From positions 1-64,000 of the forward strand of contig DATHUY010000149.1 in the NCBI GenBank assembly GCA_035461765.1: a stretch of 64,000 bases of DNA, in the 5' to 3' direction. The DNA comes from Longimicrobiales bacterium. GTDB taxonomy: Bacteria > Gemmatimonadota > Gemmatimonadetes > Longimicrobiales > RSA9. The position numbers and the translations under genes were made by a program. Positions 50,481-58,612 of this stretch are shown piece by piece (the stretch's first letter is position 1; the number at the start of each line of letters is the position of its first letter). Below the pieces are notes generated by a model. The model had not been told where the DNA came from. It made no database searches and worked only from the letters and a program-made list of their open reading frames with translations.

Positions 50481-52682
50481 TCAGCCGCGCCGGCGTGCCC
50501 GGCGCGGCCGCTCCGCCTGCCGGCGCAAACGGCGTGCAGCGAGACTTCGTTCGATGAAGGCGTCGAGAGAACGACGCTGTGCAGAGCAGTGCGCCAGATC
50601 CGGGAACGTCTGCGGGAAGCGGTAGGCCAGCCACGCGTACAGCGTGAGCCGCTTCGCCTCCATCTCCGCGCCGCGCAGCTCATCGTCACTGAATGCGCGC
50701 TCCTTCTGGAACACCGGCGCGAGCGGAGCAAGATGAACCTCGCCGGCTGCAGCTCGCACACCCATCCAGGTGCCGTACTCCTCGATCAGCCACTCGATGC
50801 GCATGTCCACCGGTGCAGATGCGAGCGTCAACCGCTCCGCGAGCGGGATCTTCGGGTGCCGGTCGGCCAGGTCCGCAAGCACGATCATGTCATCCTGCAC
50901 ACCGGGCGAGAGCAGCTCCGAGTCGAACGTCATTCCTCGCTGGAAGGCGGACAACGCGCGCCCGAGGCGCCGCGTGTGCAGGCCTTCCGCGATGACCGCA
51001 ATGTGATCGGCGCCGGGTCGCACCTTCGTCGCGATCTCGCGATGCGGCGGCTCGTAGTCCGACGAGAACACCTGTGCCACGCGGCGCGCATCCCGGCGGT
51101 CGAACGCACCGACATGACCGCGCTCGTAGTGACCGAACCGACCGGCACGTCCGCCGATCTGGAGGATCTCCCACGGCTCGAGCTGAACGTCGTCCTCGCC
51201 ATTCCACTTCTGGAGAGTCGAGAAGCAGACGGTCCGTATCGGCAGGTTGAGTCCCATGGCGATCGCATCCGTGCTCACGAGCACCTGCGCCTCACCGGAG
51301 CGGAAGCGTCGCGCCTCTTCGCGGCGCACCTCCGGCGTCAGGTTGCCGTAGATCACCGCAACGCGATGTTCTCCTTCCAGTTCCGCTTTCAGAGCGAGCA
51401 CGTCGCGGCGCGTGAATGCGATGATGGCGGTGCCAGGCTCGACGTCCGTGAGCGACATCGGCTGGGCAGCGGCCTCGATCGGCACGTAGCGCTCGAGCAT
51501 GTGCACCGTGAGCGGTTCGCCCAGATACTCGGCCATCGCCTTCATCAGCGGGATCGCATCGGGTGAGCCTGTCATGATGACGCGGCGCGCGGGTGCACCA
51601 ACCAGCGCCTGGCACCACGCCCAGCCGCGATCACGATCGGTCAGCAGCTGGACCTCATCGATCACTACAGTGTCGACGACGCGCCGCGGATCCATCATCT
51701 CGATCGTGCTCGCGATGAACTGCGCGTCCTCCCGGATGTCACGCTCCTCCCCCGTGAGGAAGCTCGAGACGCGGCCCCGTTTCTCGATCTCCTCCTGCCC
51801 TTCCAATGCGAGCAGACGCAGCGGTGCCAGGTACGCGCCGGACTCCCCGGCCACCAGGTCGTTCAGCGCCCGCCACGTCTTGCCGCTGTTCGTGGGGCCG
51901 GCGTACATGATGAGCTGCCGCTCGAGAGAACGTGCGGTCGGGAAGTACTCACGGTACGCGATGAGGCCGTGCTCCTCGACCAGCGTGCGCACGCGCTCAC
52001 GCTCGCCCGCTTCCCTGTCGAACGATCCGATGCGGTACTGGATCTCCTCGAGTGCGGCCGGAATGTCATCCGCGTCACGGATCGCACGCAGCACCATGCG
52101 ACGGAGGCCGCGTGCGTCGTAGAGCGGGCGCGATACGCGCTCGGCCAGGATGCGATCGATCTGCGCGGCTGCGCCCCGCGTCTCATCGCGCGCCAGCTGC
52201 AGCTGGGCGTGCAGTGCAGGGCGTGCTTCCGCGATGAACTCGTCAGCGCTTCGGGTAAGGAGTGCCCGCTCGAGCACGCCGCCGACCAGGCGCCCGGCGA
52301 TCGGCACGGTATACTCCGATCCGTCGATGACGACCTTCTCCTCGCCCGCGATGCCGAAGCGGACGGTGCCGCGCAGGTCGTCGATCTGGATTTCCGGTGC
52401 AACCGCGACCACCGCACGAGCGCGCTCGGATCCGGCCGCACCGATCGCGGCCTGGCGGATCCGCTTCTCCAGCTTGCGCAGCGATGCGCCCGGCGCAGCC
52501 ATGCGCGCCAGCGCCTCGTCGAACAACGCCCAGCGCTCCGGCCCGTCAATGGACCAGAGCAGGTCGGCGATGCGCGTCGCGGCATCCTCGATCTGGTCAT
52601 CCGTCTCCCCGCCGACCAGCGGGCGCGTCGCCGCCGCGTCCAGCAGAGCCTGCCTGAAATCCTGACCGCCCTCAGCACTCAC
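50481..52682 (-). CDS. SUV3-like superfamily 2 helicase with a distinct N-terminal region
   Basis: I chose GTG 52682 (733 residues) because AGGGAGGTG precedes it; an open frame extends to 52766. The helicase core resembles mitochondrial/alphaproteobacterial SUV3: MYAGPTNSGKTWRALNDLVA (GPTNSGKT at 262-269), SGAYLAPLRLLALEGQEEIE, DEVQ box in VVIDEVQLLTDRDRGWAW, VIYGNLTPEVRREEARRFRS, STDAIAMGLNLPIRTVCFST and QIGGRAGRFG. A C-terminal region like SUV3-C follows (PLAERLTLASAPVDM). The first about 240 residues are unlike the core and I cannot assign them; there are no Zn or nucleic-acid motifs visible. SUV3 unwinds RNA with PNPase in mitochondria. A role in RNA decay is the natural guess here, but no nuclease neighbours it. 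Confidence 0.85.
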   Translation of the reverse strand: MSAEGGQDFRQALLDAAATRPLVGGETDDQIEDAATRIADLLWSIDGPERWALFDEALARMAAPGASLRKLEKRIRQAAIGAAGSERARAVVAVAPEIQIDDLRGTVRFGIAGEEKVVIDGSEYTVPIAGRLVGGVLERALLTRSADEFIAEARPALHAQLQLARDETRGAAAQIDRILAERVSRPLYDARGLRRMVLRAIRDADDIPAALEEIQYRIGSFDREAGERERVRTLVEEHGLIAYREYFPTARSLERQLIMYAGPTNSGKTWRALNDLVAGESGAYLAPLRLLALEGQEEIEKRGRVSSFLTGEERDIREDAQFIASTIEMMDPRRVVDTVVIDEVQLLTDRDRGWAWCQALVGAPARRVIMTGSPDAIPLMKAMAEYLGEPLTVHMLERYVPIEAAAQPMSLTDVEPGTAIIAFTRRDVLALKAELEGEHRVAVIYGNLTPEVRREEARRFRSGEAQVLVSTDAIAMGLNLPIRTVCFSTLQKWNGEDDVQLEPWEILQIGGRAGRFGHYERGHVGAFDRRDARRVAQVFSSDYEPPHREIATKVRPGADHIAVIAEGLHTRRLGRALSAFQRGMTFDSELLSPGVQDDMIVLADLADRHPKIPLAERLTLASAPVDMRIEWLIEEYGTWMGVRAAAGEVHLAPLAPVFQKERAFSDDELRGAEMEAKRLTLYAWLAYRFPQTFPDLAHCSAQRRSLDAFIERSLAARRLRRQAERPRRARRRG

Positions 52683-52813
52683 CCGATGCACCTCCCTCTG
52701 GCGCCGCCACGTGCAAGAAGCCTGCACAACCCGCGGCCCCGGTCGCAAGCGCGGGCGACCAGGCAAATGCGCGCAGTGATCGCAGAGGTGATCGTCGAGC
52801 GGCCGACGACGCG

Positions 52814-53479
52814 TCAGCGCCGCGCCGTTCGGGCGGGTGATGCGCGGGGCGATACCTGAAGACCAACGGCCAGCGCCCGCCGGTCGCCGAATGACATGGC
52901 GGCACGCAGGATCAGGACGCGACTGCGGTGCAGGGATATATCGAGTCCAGCGTCAGCCGCAAGCGCGAGACCGAAGGATTCATCGGGATGGCCCGGGCCG
53001 AAGTACCCCTCCAGAACGACGCGCGCCGATGTATATGGATGAACCCATACGTTATCGCCCGGGAACGTGCGGCTCGCAGCGACGCCTACGGGCAGACCCA
53101 CCGAGTAGTAGTCGCCGACAGCGCCACCGAATCCCGCCGTCCACGCGACATCGAGCGGGAACGTGGCGGATGGTTCGAACATCGGGAGCGCGAGGTCGAC
53201 GCCGCCGGACAGTCTGAGGTCGGATTGCTGCGGCAGCGTACCCGCGATGCGGAATCCGGGACCGCGCAGCGCAGCGGCGGGCCGGTAGGTGATGAGCAGG
53301 CCCGTGCCGTCATCCGGTCGAAGGCCATAGTCCACGTACATGAGTGTGATGCCCGCCTGCGTGGAGGATGCCAGCAGCTGCGGACTCTCCCACGGGACCT
53401 GCGCGTGAACCGGACTCGCACCGACCCCGGCAACCACGCATGCGGCCGCCATCATACGAGTCATTCTGCTGGGCTTCAT
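52814..53479 (-). CDS. Exported outer-membrane beta-barrel-like protein, unknown function
   Basis: The 221-residue protein starts with a signal peptide (MKPSRMTRMMAAACVVAGVG to PVHAQ). The mature part alternates polar and hydrophobic residues with many Gly/Tyr/Asp turns (GITLMYVDYGLRPDDG, LLITYRPAAALRGPGFRIAG, SGGVDLALPMF), as in small barrels of eight to ten strands. It is the first of three adjacent exported proteins. It and the lipoprotein are separated by 11 bases on the same strand, so it is probably in that operon. I do not recognise a family. Confidence 0.75.
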   Translation of the reverse strand: MKPSRMTRMMAAACVVAGVGASPVHAQVPWESPQLLASSTQAGITLMYVDYGLRPDDGTGLLITYRPAAALRGPGFRIAGTLPQQSDLRLSGGVDLALPMFEPSATFPLDVAWTAGFGGAVGDYYSVGLPVGVAASRTFPGDNVWVHPYTSARVVLEGYFGPGHPDESFGLALAADAGLDISLHRSRVLILRAAMSFGDRRALAVGLQVSPRASPARTARR

Positions 53480-53490
53480 GTGCGTTCTCC

Positions 53491-54732
53491 TCAGTTCGGC
53501 GCGCGCACGCCGGGCGCGCCGTAGTCGCGGTCACGGCCGATCACCGGCCCGTGGCTGACACGTGCGGAGTTGTCGGTTCGGGCGATGAACTGCCGGATAG
53601 ATCCCGGGAACGGCTCCGTGCGACCATTCCGGCCGAACGGATCGGTATACCAGACCTCGGGACCATCGGCGTTCGAGACGCGGTTGCCGTTGATGTCGAC
53701 GAACCGGCGCACACCGTTGAAGAGCGATCGGGGATCGTCATGCGGCAGGTCGGTGATCACACCGCCAGCCGTGCTGCTCTCGCACAGCCCGCCACGCGCA
53801 CGACGGCCGTCCGCCGTCACTTCGTAGCACACCGCGATCGGACGCGCGACACCGTCGCTCATGGCAGGGTCGTAGAAGCGGCTCGGGTACATCACCTGGA
53901 AATACGGATTCGCGCTCGCGATGCTACGGTTGTCCGCACGCCGGATGCTCATGCTGACCTCCCAGCTCTCGCGGAGAGCAGCGTCGTAGCGGGAGCGTTC
54001 ACCCTCGGGCACGAGCATGTGCTGCTCGATGCACTCACGGTCCGGGATAGCGCGTTTGCCGCCGCCATCCGGTGAGTTGGGTGGCGTCGCCGTGCCGACC
54101 ACGATGACACGGTCACGATCGCATGATGCCACCATTTCGCCCGCACGCCCGATTGCCGTCAGCAGCGTCACGTGCATTTCCGTCCGGTCGGAGCAACGGA
54201 TCGCATAGATCAGCTCGTGCAGATTGTTCGTGAACGCATCCTTCGAGTGCGATCCCTGGTGCAGCTTCGTAAGCACGTCACACCTGACATCGAGGATCTG
54301 GCCGGCGCCGCCCTCGAAGCTCATGCGCATGCCGTTCTCCCACTCGATCTTGTGACCAACGTGGTCCTCGTGCCGCATCGTGTGCGGGTCGTGCAGGTCC
54401 TGCTGTTCGTTCGCGTAGCCGAACGCGATCGGGCCGATGTCATCGAACAGGGCCGAGCCGCGTGGATCGCGACCGTGCTCGTGGCCGAATGAACAACCCG
54501 TCGCCTCATCGATGGGCGGATGCCATGTCGGGTAGACCTTACCGTCCGGACCTGTGACCGAGTACGCATTGTGGATCTCCGCAGCGCACTCGCCCTCGGC
54601 CGGGCGCCAGTTGTCATACGCGCGACTGTTCCCCACGACCTCGATGGGCGTGTCCGTCGGACTGCTCTCACACGAGAGCAGGAGCAGCGTGGCGACAGAG
54701 GTCGTCACCAGCCAGCCAGACATTCTGCGCAT
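53491..54732 (-). CDS. Histidine-rich exported lipoprotein of unknown function
   Basis: The 413-residue protein starts at ATG 54732 (AGGAG about 8 bases upstream), giving a signal peptide that ends with the lipobox LLLSC. The mature chain begins ESSPTDTPIEVVGNSRAYDN. A striking His/Asp cluster (GHEHGRDP, then LHDPHTMRHEDHVGHKIEW, about 92-140) looks metal-binding. Paired Cys positions (GECAAEIH, DVRCDV, IRCSDR, SCDRDR, VCYEV, LCESS) suggest disulfides. The C-terminal part (DINGNRVSNADGPEVWYTDP) resembles a calcium- or sugar-binding beta domain. I cannot place it in a named family. It lies between two small barrel-like exported proteins. Confidence 0.8.
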   Translation of the reverse strand: MRRMSGWLVTTSVATLLLLSCESSPTDTPIEVVGNSRAYDNWRPAEGECAAEIHNAYSVTGPDGKVYPTWHPPIDEATGCSFGHEHGRDPRGSALFDDIGPIAFGYANEQQDLHDPHTMRHEDHVGHKIEWENGMRMSFEGGAGQILDVRCDVLTKLHQGSHSKDAFTNNLHELIYAIRCSDRTEMHVTLLTAIGRAGEMVASCDRDRVIVVGTATPPNSPDGGGKRAIPDRECIEQHMLVPEGERSRYDAALRESWEVSMSIRRADNRSIASANPYFQVMYPSRFYDPAMSDGVARPIAVCYEVTADGRRARGGLCESSTAGGVITDLPHDDPRSLFNGVRRFVDINGNRVSNADGPEVWYTDPFGRNGRTEPFPGSIRQFIARTDNSARVSHGPVIGRDRDYGAPGVRAPN

Positions 54733-54785
54733 ATGGATCACTCCTGTCGGTTCATCCGGGATCGCCGCAAAGCCAACGGGTGTGT

Positions 54786-55418
54786 TCAACGATGCTTCAG
54801 CGCGAAACCGACCTGGAACAGCGACAGGCTCACGTCTTCCGCGACCGTACCATCGCCGGAATGGAGTGAGCCGAACGACGACGCGATCAGGCCGATCGAA
54901 TTCGTGATGCTCAGGCGGTTAGTTACCGGAAACTCATAGCCGGCACCGAGCACGAGACCGAACAGGTTTGTCCCGGACTCCGCGTCCAGGCTGTAATGGA
55001 CGAGGCCCGCGCCAGCCTTCAGGAACAGGCCGCGGCCGGGATCGGGATAGATGTAGGTGGTCGCACTGCCTGCCAGGATCATCGACCGCACGTCATCGTT
55101 CGAACGCGTCCACCCGTCCAGTTCTGCACCGACGAGGAGGCCGGGCCGGAGCGTGACGCCGATGCGGAGCGCGGCCGACGGTCCCGCGTACCGGTCCGCG
55201 CGACAGATCGTGCAGTTCACCCGCGTCCACCCGCCGCCAACACCTGCTGACAGCCACGAGCCTCCGCCCGCTGTGCCTGATGGCACAGCGTTGGGCCCCG
55301 CATTCTCCGTCCGGGCGGTTCCGGCCGGGCCCTGCGCGTGCAGCTGCACGGGAGCACCCGCGGCACACAGACCGGTGCCGGCAAGCAGCACGGTCAGCAC
55401 TACCTTCTGCAGCGACAT
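54786..55418 (-). CDS. Exported outer-membrane beta-barrel-like protein with CxxC loop
   Basis: The 210-residue protein starts at ATG 55418, preceded by GGGGAG. The signal peptide is KVVLTVLLAGTGLCAAGAPV to HAQ. The mature chain has the repeating Gly-rich strand pattern of small OmpA/OmpX-like barrels (WLSAGVGGGWTRV, LRIGVTLRPGLLVGAELDGW, KAGAGLVHYSLDAESG, GLVLGAGYEFPVTNRLSI) and ends FQVGFALKHR with a near-terminal aromatic residue as expected for BAM recognition. A CTIC motif (VNCTICRADRY) follows the first strand. It is the first gene of the three-gene exported set. Confidence 0.78.
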   Translation of the reverse strand: MSLQKVVLTVLLAGTGLCAAGAPVQLHAQGPAGTARTENAGPNAVPSGTAGGGSWLSAGVGGGWTRVNCTICRADRYAGPSAALRIGVTLRPGLLVGAELDGWTRSNDDVRSMILAGSATTYIYPDPGRGLFLKAGAGLVHYSLDAESGTNLFGLVLGAGYEFPVTNRLSITNSIGLIASSFGSLHSGDGTVAEDVSLSLFQVGFALKHR

Positions 55419-55588
55419 CGCTACTCCCCTTCTTGCGTGGAAGGCCCGTCGGTCCGCCCGCGGGCAATGGCGGCATCGGGCAAGAAGCGTTCGCGGGGCC
55501 ACGACGCGCCGTGGGCAGTGGCAATACGACAGTTACGCCGCTACAGTGGTACGGCTGTTTACGCGGGGGGAAATGCAATTTGAAAGAA

Positions 55589-55846
55589 ATGATCGATTCT
55601 GCACGGGCCGAAGCCCGTCGTGCGGCTGCCATGCTGCGCCGCTATCAGCGCTACGAAGCGCTACGGCCGTTCACGTGTCCGGAAGGTGCCGATCATTACC
55701 TGCTGGAGCCGTTCGCTGTTGCCGGCGATGTGCTGCTCGTGTGTCCCACGTGCGGATTCGCCGACCTGGTCGGACCCGACGAGCTGCCGGAGCTGTCGGC
55801 CCGCCTCGCGCGGGCGGCTGCGTTCTGGCGCGGTATACCTGCCTGA
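55589..55846 (+). CDS. Small CxxC (zinc-ribbon-like) protein
   Basis: The 85-residue protein starts at ATG 55589; a TTG at 55580, which has GGGGGG about 9 bases before it, is an alternative. An N-terminal helix (RAEARRAAAMLRRYQRYEAL) leads to FTCPEGADHYLLEP and LLVCPTCGFADLVGPDELPE, which could place three Cys and one His around a zinc ion. The chain ends in a helical segment (LSARLARAAAFWRG). No family recognised. The short AT-rich stretch at 55571-55590 just before the start is unlike the surrounding GC-rich DNA and fits a translated gene's initiation region. Confidence 0.6.
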   Translation: MIDSARAEARRAAAMLRRYQRYEALRPFTCPEGADHYLLEPFAVAGDVLLVCPTCGFADLVGPDELPELSARLARAAAFWRGIPA

Positions 55847-55933
55847 GCGCGAGCCGGCGTTCCGGTACGCCACCCTGCCCTGCGCGCGGCCGTCCGGCGC
55901 GGAGTCTCCGCTCAGCGCCGGTCGTCGCAGCCG

Positions 55934-56218
55934 TCAACGCAGGAAGCGTTTCGCAACGGTGATCAGACGACGATCCTGCTCCATTTCCGGCCGGGCTTCC
56001 TCCTGCTCGAGCAGACTCCGCACGTACCTGTGCAGCTGCGGCTCTCCAAAGCGGTAGCCCGTCGCCTCCTCTGCTTCCGTCGTGTGGCCGTCACACGCAG
56101 CCTCGATCAGTGCGAGCGCCGCGGCGCGCGGGTAGGATGGATCGTTGAATGGCGGCAGCGTGAAGTGCACGCGCGGCACGTCATCGTCACGATCCTCGTT
56201 CACGAATGCCCTGGACAT
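55934..56218 (-). CDS. Small acidic protein of unknown function
   Basis: ATG 56218 (94 residues) is preceded by GGAGGCGGGA. The chain is MSRAFVNEDRDDDVPRVHFT, then a PPFNDPSYPRAAALALIEAA helix, DGHTTEAEEATGYRFGEPQL, HRYVRSLLEQEEARPEMEQD, and a basic end (KRFLR). It looks like a soluble helical protein. It begins 19 bases after the recX stop and is probably the last gene of a thioesterase-recX operon. I do not recognise it. Confidence 0.7.
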   Translation of the reverse strand: MSRAFVNEDRDDDVPRVHFTLPPFNDPSYPRAAALALIEAACDGHTTEAEEATGYRFGEPQLHRYVRSLLEQEEARPEMEQDRRLITVAKRFLR

Positions 56219-56237
56219 TCCCGCCTCCATTCGAGAT

Positions 56238-56888
56238 TCACAGACCACTGCGCAGTGCATCGACGGCGGCCCGAATGGCGCCGGGGCGATAACCGCGCCG
56301 CGCGAGGAAGCCGGCTAGCCGGCGCTCCCGGCGCGCATCATCCTCGCCTGCACGCACTGGATGCATCTGCACCCAGCGTCTCGCTGCCGCGCTGCACAGC
56401 TCGTCATCAGTGACGTTCTCCGCCTCCATGACGCGGGCTACCGCCGCCCGCGCCACGTCTGTCGGCACATGCTTGCGACCCAGCTCGTGCACCAGCGCCG
56501 TTGCGCCGCGCGGCCGCAGTGTCAGCCTGTCACGCACCCACGACTCAGCGAACGCAGCATCATCCACGAAGCCAAGCCGGTCGACCTCCGCGAGTGCGTG
56601 CTCGACCGCTGCATCGCCGAATCCCTTCCTGCGCAGGCGGTCACGCAGCTCCCCTCGCGCACGCGCGCGCACCGACAGCAGCGACAGTGCTGCGTGTCGT
56701 GCCTTCCAGCGCTCATCCGCCGCCAGCAGACGCTCGAGCTGCTCCTGCGTGATGGTGTCGCCGGAGTGCAGGCGGGCGGCGTCCACAGCGGTCAATGCCA
56801 CCGCACTGTGGAACTCGCCGTCGAGATACAGATTGACGAGCTCCGGATTGCGCCGCTGCGGCTCGAGCTTCGTGATGATGCGTGACAT
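56238..56888 (-). CDS. recX: Regulatory protein RecX
   Basis: The 216-residue protein starts at ATG 56888. It is made of three-helix RecX repeats: HAALSLLSVRARARGELRDR, KGFGDAAVEHALAEVDRLGF with VDDAAFAESWVRDR, then RGATALVHELGRKHVPTDVA and the C-terminal RRLAGFLARRGYRPGAIRAA. RecX binds and caps RecA filaments, moderating recombination and the SOS response. An N-terminal segment of about 65 residues (IITKLEPQRRNPELVNLYLD) is typical of longer RecX proteins. recA itself is not in the window. The start shares one base with the stop of the thioesterase gene (TGATG). Confidence 0.88.
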   Translation of the reverse strand: MSRIITKLEPQRRNPELVNLYLDGEFHSAVALTAVDAARLHSGDTITQEQLERLLAADERWKARHAALSLLSVRARARGELRDRLRRKGFGDAAVEHALAEVDRLGFVDDAAFAESWVRDRLTLRPRGATALVHELGRKHVPTDVARAAVARVMEAENVTDDELCSAAARRWVQMHPVRAGEDDARRERRLAGFLARRGYRPGAIRAAVDALRSGL

Positions 56889-57346
56889 CACGCACCCATC
56901 ATGGCGACGAACTCGCCCGTCAGGTGGCCCACCGGCTCGCCGACGCACCGTATATCTACCGCGAGCCGCAACCGGCCCCGGCCGCGACGCGTGAACGCCT
57001 GCATGAATCGCTGCCACGCCTCCTCCGGCGGGCGGCGGCACACCGCGTCGAAATCCGACCGGACCGGAGCCGCGTACTCGACCGATGTCCGCTGCACCAC
57101 GATCTGCGGCACGGGCGTGATCCCGTCCAGCCCCACCCGGAGCACGCTCCACGCGGCGAGCACTGCCAGGGACGCGACGCTGCCGCCGAACGCAGTGCTG
57201 CGATGATTCAGGTTCGGCGCGAGCGCTGCACGCAGCTCGACGGCCGCCGCAGATGCTGTCGTAACCGTGATGCCCATCGCGCCCGAGATCGGGATGTGAC
57301 GGTGAAGATACCGCTCGAGCTCCGCTGCATTCATCATCCGGCGCAA
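56888..57346 (-). CDS. YiiD C-terminal-type thioesterase-fold protein
   Basis: The 152-residue protein starts at 57346 (MRRMMNAAELERYLHRHI), with a second possible start at 57334. It resembles the putative thioesterase domain (hotdog fold) seen at the C-terminus of YiiD. The conserved elements are MGITVTTASAAAVELRAALA, LNHRSTAFGGSVASLAVLAA (central helix) and VVQRTSVEYAAPVRSDFDAV. Acyl-CoA or acyl-ACP hydrolysis is the family guess. Coupling to recX by a 1-nt overlap is likely a transcriptional convenience. No promoter is clear upstream. Confidence 0.8.
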   Translation of the reverse strand: MRRMMNAAELERYLHRHIPISGAMGITVTTASAAAVELRAALAPNLNHRSTAFGGSVASLAVLAAWSVLRVGLDGITPVPQIVVQRTSVEYAAPVRSDFDAVCRRPPEEAWQRFMQAFTRRGRGRLRLAVDIRCVGEPVGHLTGEFVAMMGA

Positions 57347-57395
57347 TCAAGGCACACATTGACGACCACGCAAGGCCGGACGTCGCAGCAACGAA

Positions 57396-57425
57396 AGGGG
57401 CCGCGAGCTTTCACTCGCGACCCCT
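57396..57425 (-). terminator. Rho-independent terminator of the lytic transglycosylase gene
   Basis: A 12-bp stem with one G-U pair on the minus strand (arms 57396-57407 and 57414-57425) and 6-nt loop is followed on the minus strand by TTTCGTT. It lies 63 bases after the gene's stop. Confidence 0.75.
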
Positions 57426-57487
57426 CGTGTCGTTCGCCTACCGGCGTGTCGGTCGGTCTCCCGACCGGGCCGCGATACGACCCGCCG

Positions 57488-58495
57488 TCAGTCGGCTACG
57501 TTGACCTGGCTCCCCTGCGCCTGCGCGTACTGCACCGCCCCAACGGGCACCCGCACAGGGTAGCTGCGGTTGTTCGGCGTGCGACTCAGCAGGAAGTGAG
57601 GGTTCAGCGCCTTCAGCTCCGCGACCGTCGTGCCATACGTCGCCGCGATGTCATCCAGCTGCGTCGCAGGTGCCGCCGTGATCTCTTCCCACACGCTCGG
57701 CGAAGGCGTCAGCGGACGGAAACCGTACGCCTCAGGATCCTTCGTGATCCGTGCGGCAGCGATCATGAGCGGCACGTAGTCGCGCGTCTCCTTCGGCAGC
57801 CTGTCCCAGATCTGGTAATACTCCGACTCGCTGCGCGCACGCTCACGCCCGAACTCTGCACGCATCGAACGACCCACCCGGCCCTCACCGGAGTTGTACG
57901 CCGCCGCGGCCAGATACCAGGAGCCGAATCGACCGTGCAGATCCTCCAGGTAGTCCAGTGCCGCTTCGGTCGCCCGCACCGGGTCACGCCGCTCGTCCAC
58001 CGCACGATCGATGTCCAGACCGTAACGCTGACCCGTCTCACTGATGAACTGCCACACACCGACCGCAGCCGCGTGTGATGTCGCGTTCGGCTGGAATCCC
58101 GACTCGATCATCGCAAGATACAGCAGGTCCTGTGGCATGCCGCGCGCTTCCAGGCGATCCAGGATCATCGGTGCGAGCTCCGCTCCACGGTCCAGGAAGC
58201 CCTGGAACTTCTTGCGCATCTCCGGCACCGTGTCGAACCGCGAAACCCAGTAGTCGATGCGCGGATGGTCCAGGTTCGGCAGATCCCACTCCTGTCCCAG
58301 ACCCGCACGCTTCGACGATCCGGCCATGACCGTCGCCGCCGCGTCGCTCACGACGCTCGCGCCCGCCGCAGCATCGGCAACCAGCGTATCGACGCTGCGC
58401 CGGCTCGACGCGGAGACACTGAAGCCCACCGTAATCAGCGCGGCTCCTGTCGCCATCATGATTGCGTTTCGAGTCGTCATCTTCGATCGCGCCAT
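57488..58495 (-). CDS. MltD-like membrane-associated lytic transglycosylase
   Basis: The 335-residue protein starts at ATG 58495, with a perfect AAGGAG 5 bases upstream. The N-terminus carries an export signal (NAIMMATGAALITVGFSVSA). The SLT domain (about 75-230) shows PQDLLYLAMIESGFQPNATS (catalytic Glu), AAAVGVWQFISETGQRYGL and YLAAAAYNSGEGRVGRSMR. A C-terminal LysM-like segment (ATQLDDIAATYGTTVAELKA, LNPHFLLSRTPNNRSYPVRV) binds glycan. It cuts the murein glycan strand with 1,6-anhydro product. An own terminator follows, so it is monocistronic or co-transcribed with upstream uup at most. Confidence 0.92.
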   Translation of the reverse strand: MARSKMTTRNAIMMATGAALITVGFSVSASSRRSVDTLVADAAAGASVVSDAAATVMAGSSKRAGLGQEWDLPNLDHPRIDYWVSRFDTVPEMRKKFQGFLDRGAELAPMILDRLEARGMPQDLLYLAMIESGFQPNATSHAAAVGVWQFISETGQRYGLDIDRAVDERRDPVRATEAALDYLEDLHGRFGSWYLAAAAYNSGEGRVGRSMRAEFGRERARSESEYYQIWDRLPKETRDYVPLMIAAARITKDPEAYGFRPLTPSPSVWEEITAAPATQLDDIAATYGTTVAELKALNPHFLLSRTPNNRSYPVRVPVGAVQYAQAQGSQVNVAD

Positions 58496-58581
58496 CGCGT
58501 CTCCTTATACTGCGGGGAATGTCCTGGGGCGAATGCGGCTCTTCCGGCACTACACTTGAAACCCCACAAGCCGCGGGAAGT

Positions 58582-58612
58582 TTCGTGTAAGTACTACTAA
58601 TATAACACTTTA
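58582..58612. other. AT-rich island at the uup 3' end
   Basis: The stretch from 58582 to 58612 is mostly A/T, contrasting sharply with the surroundings, and contains TAATATAA and its overlapping complement. It coincides with the uup stop and lies about 90 bases before the transglycosylase start, so it may hold a promoter, but no consensus pair could be fitted. Confidence 0.35.
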
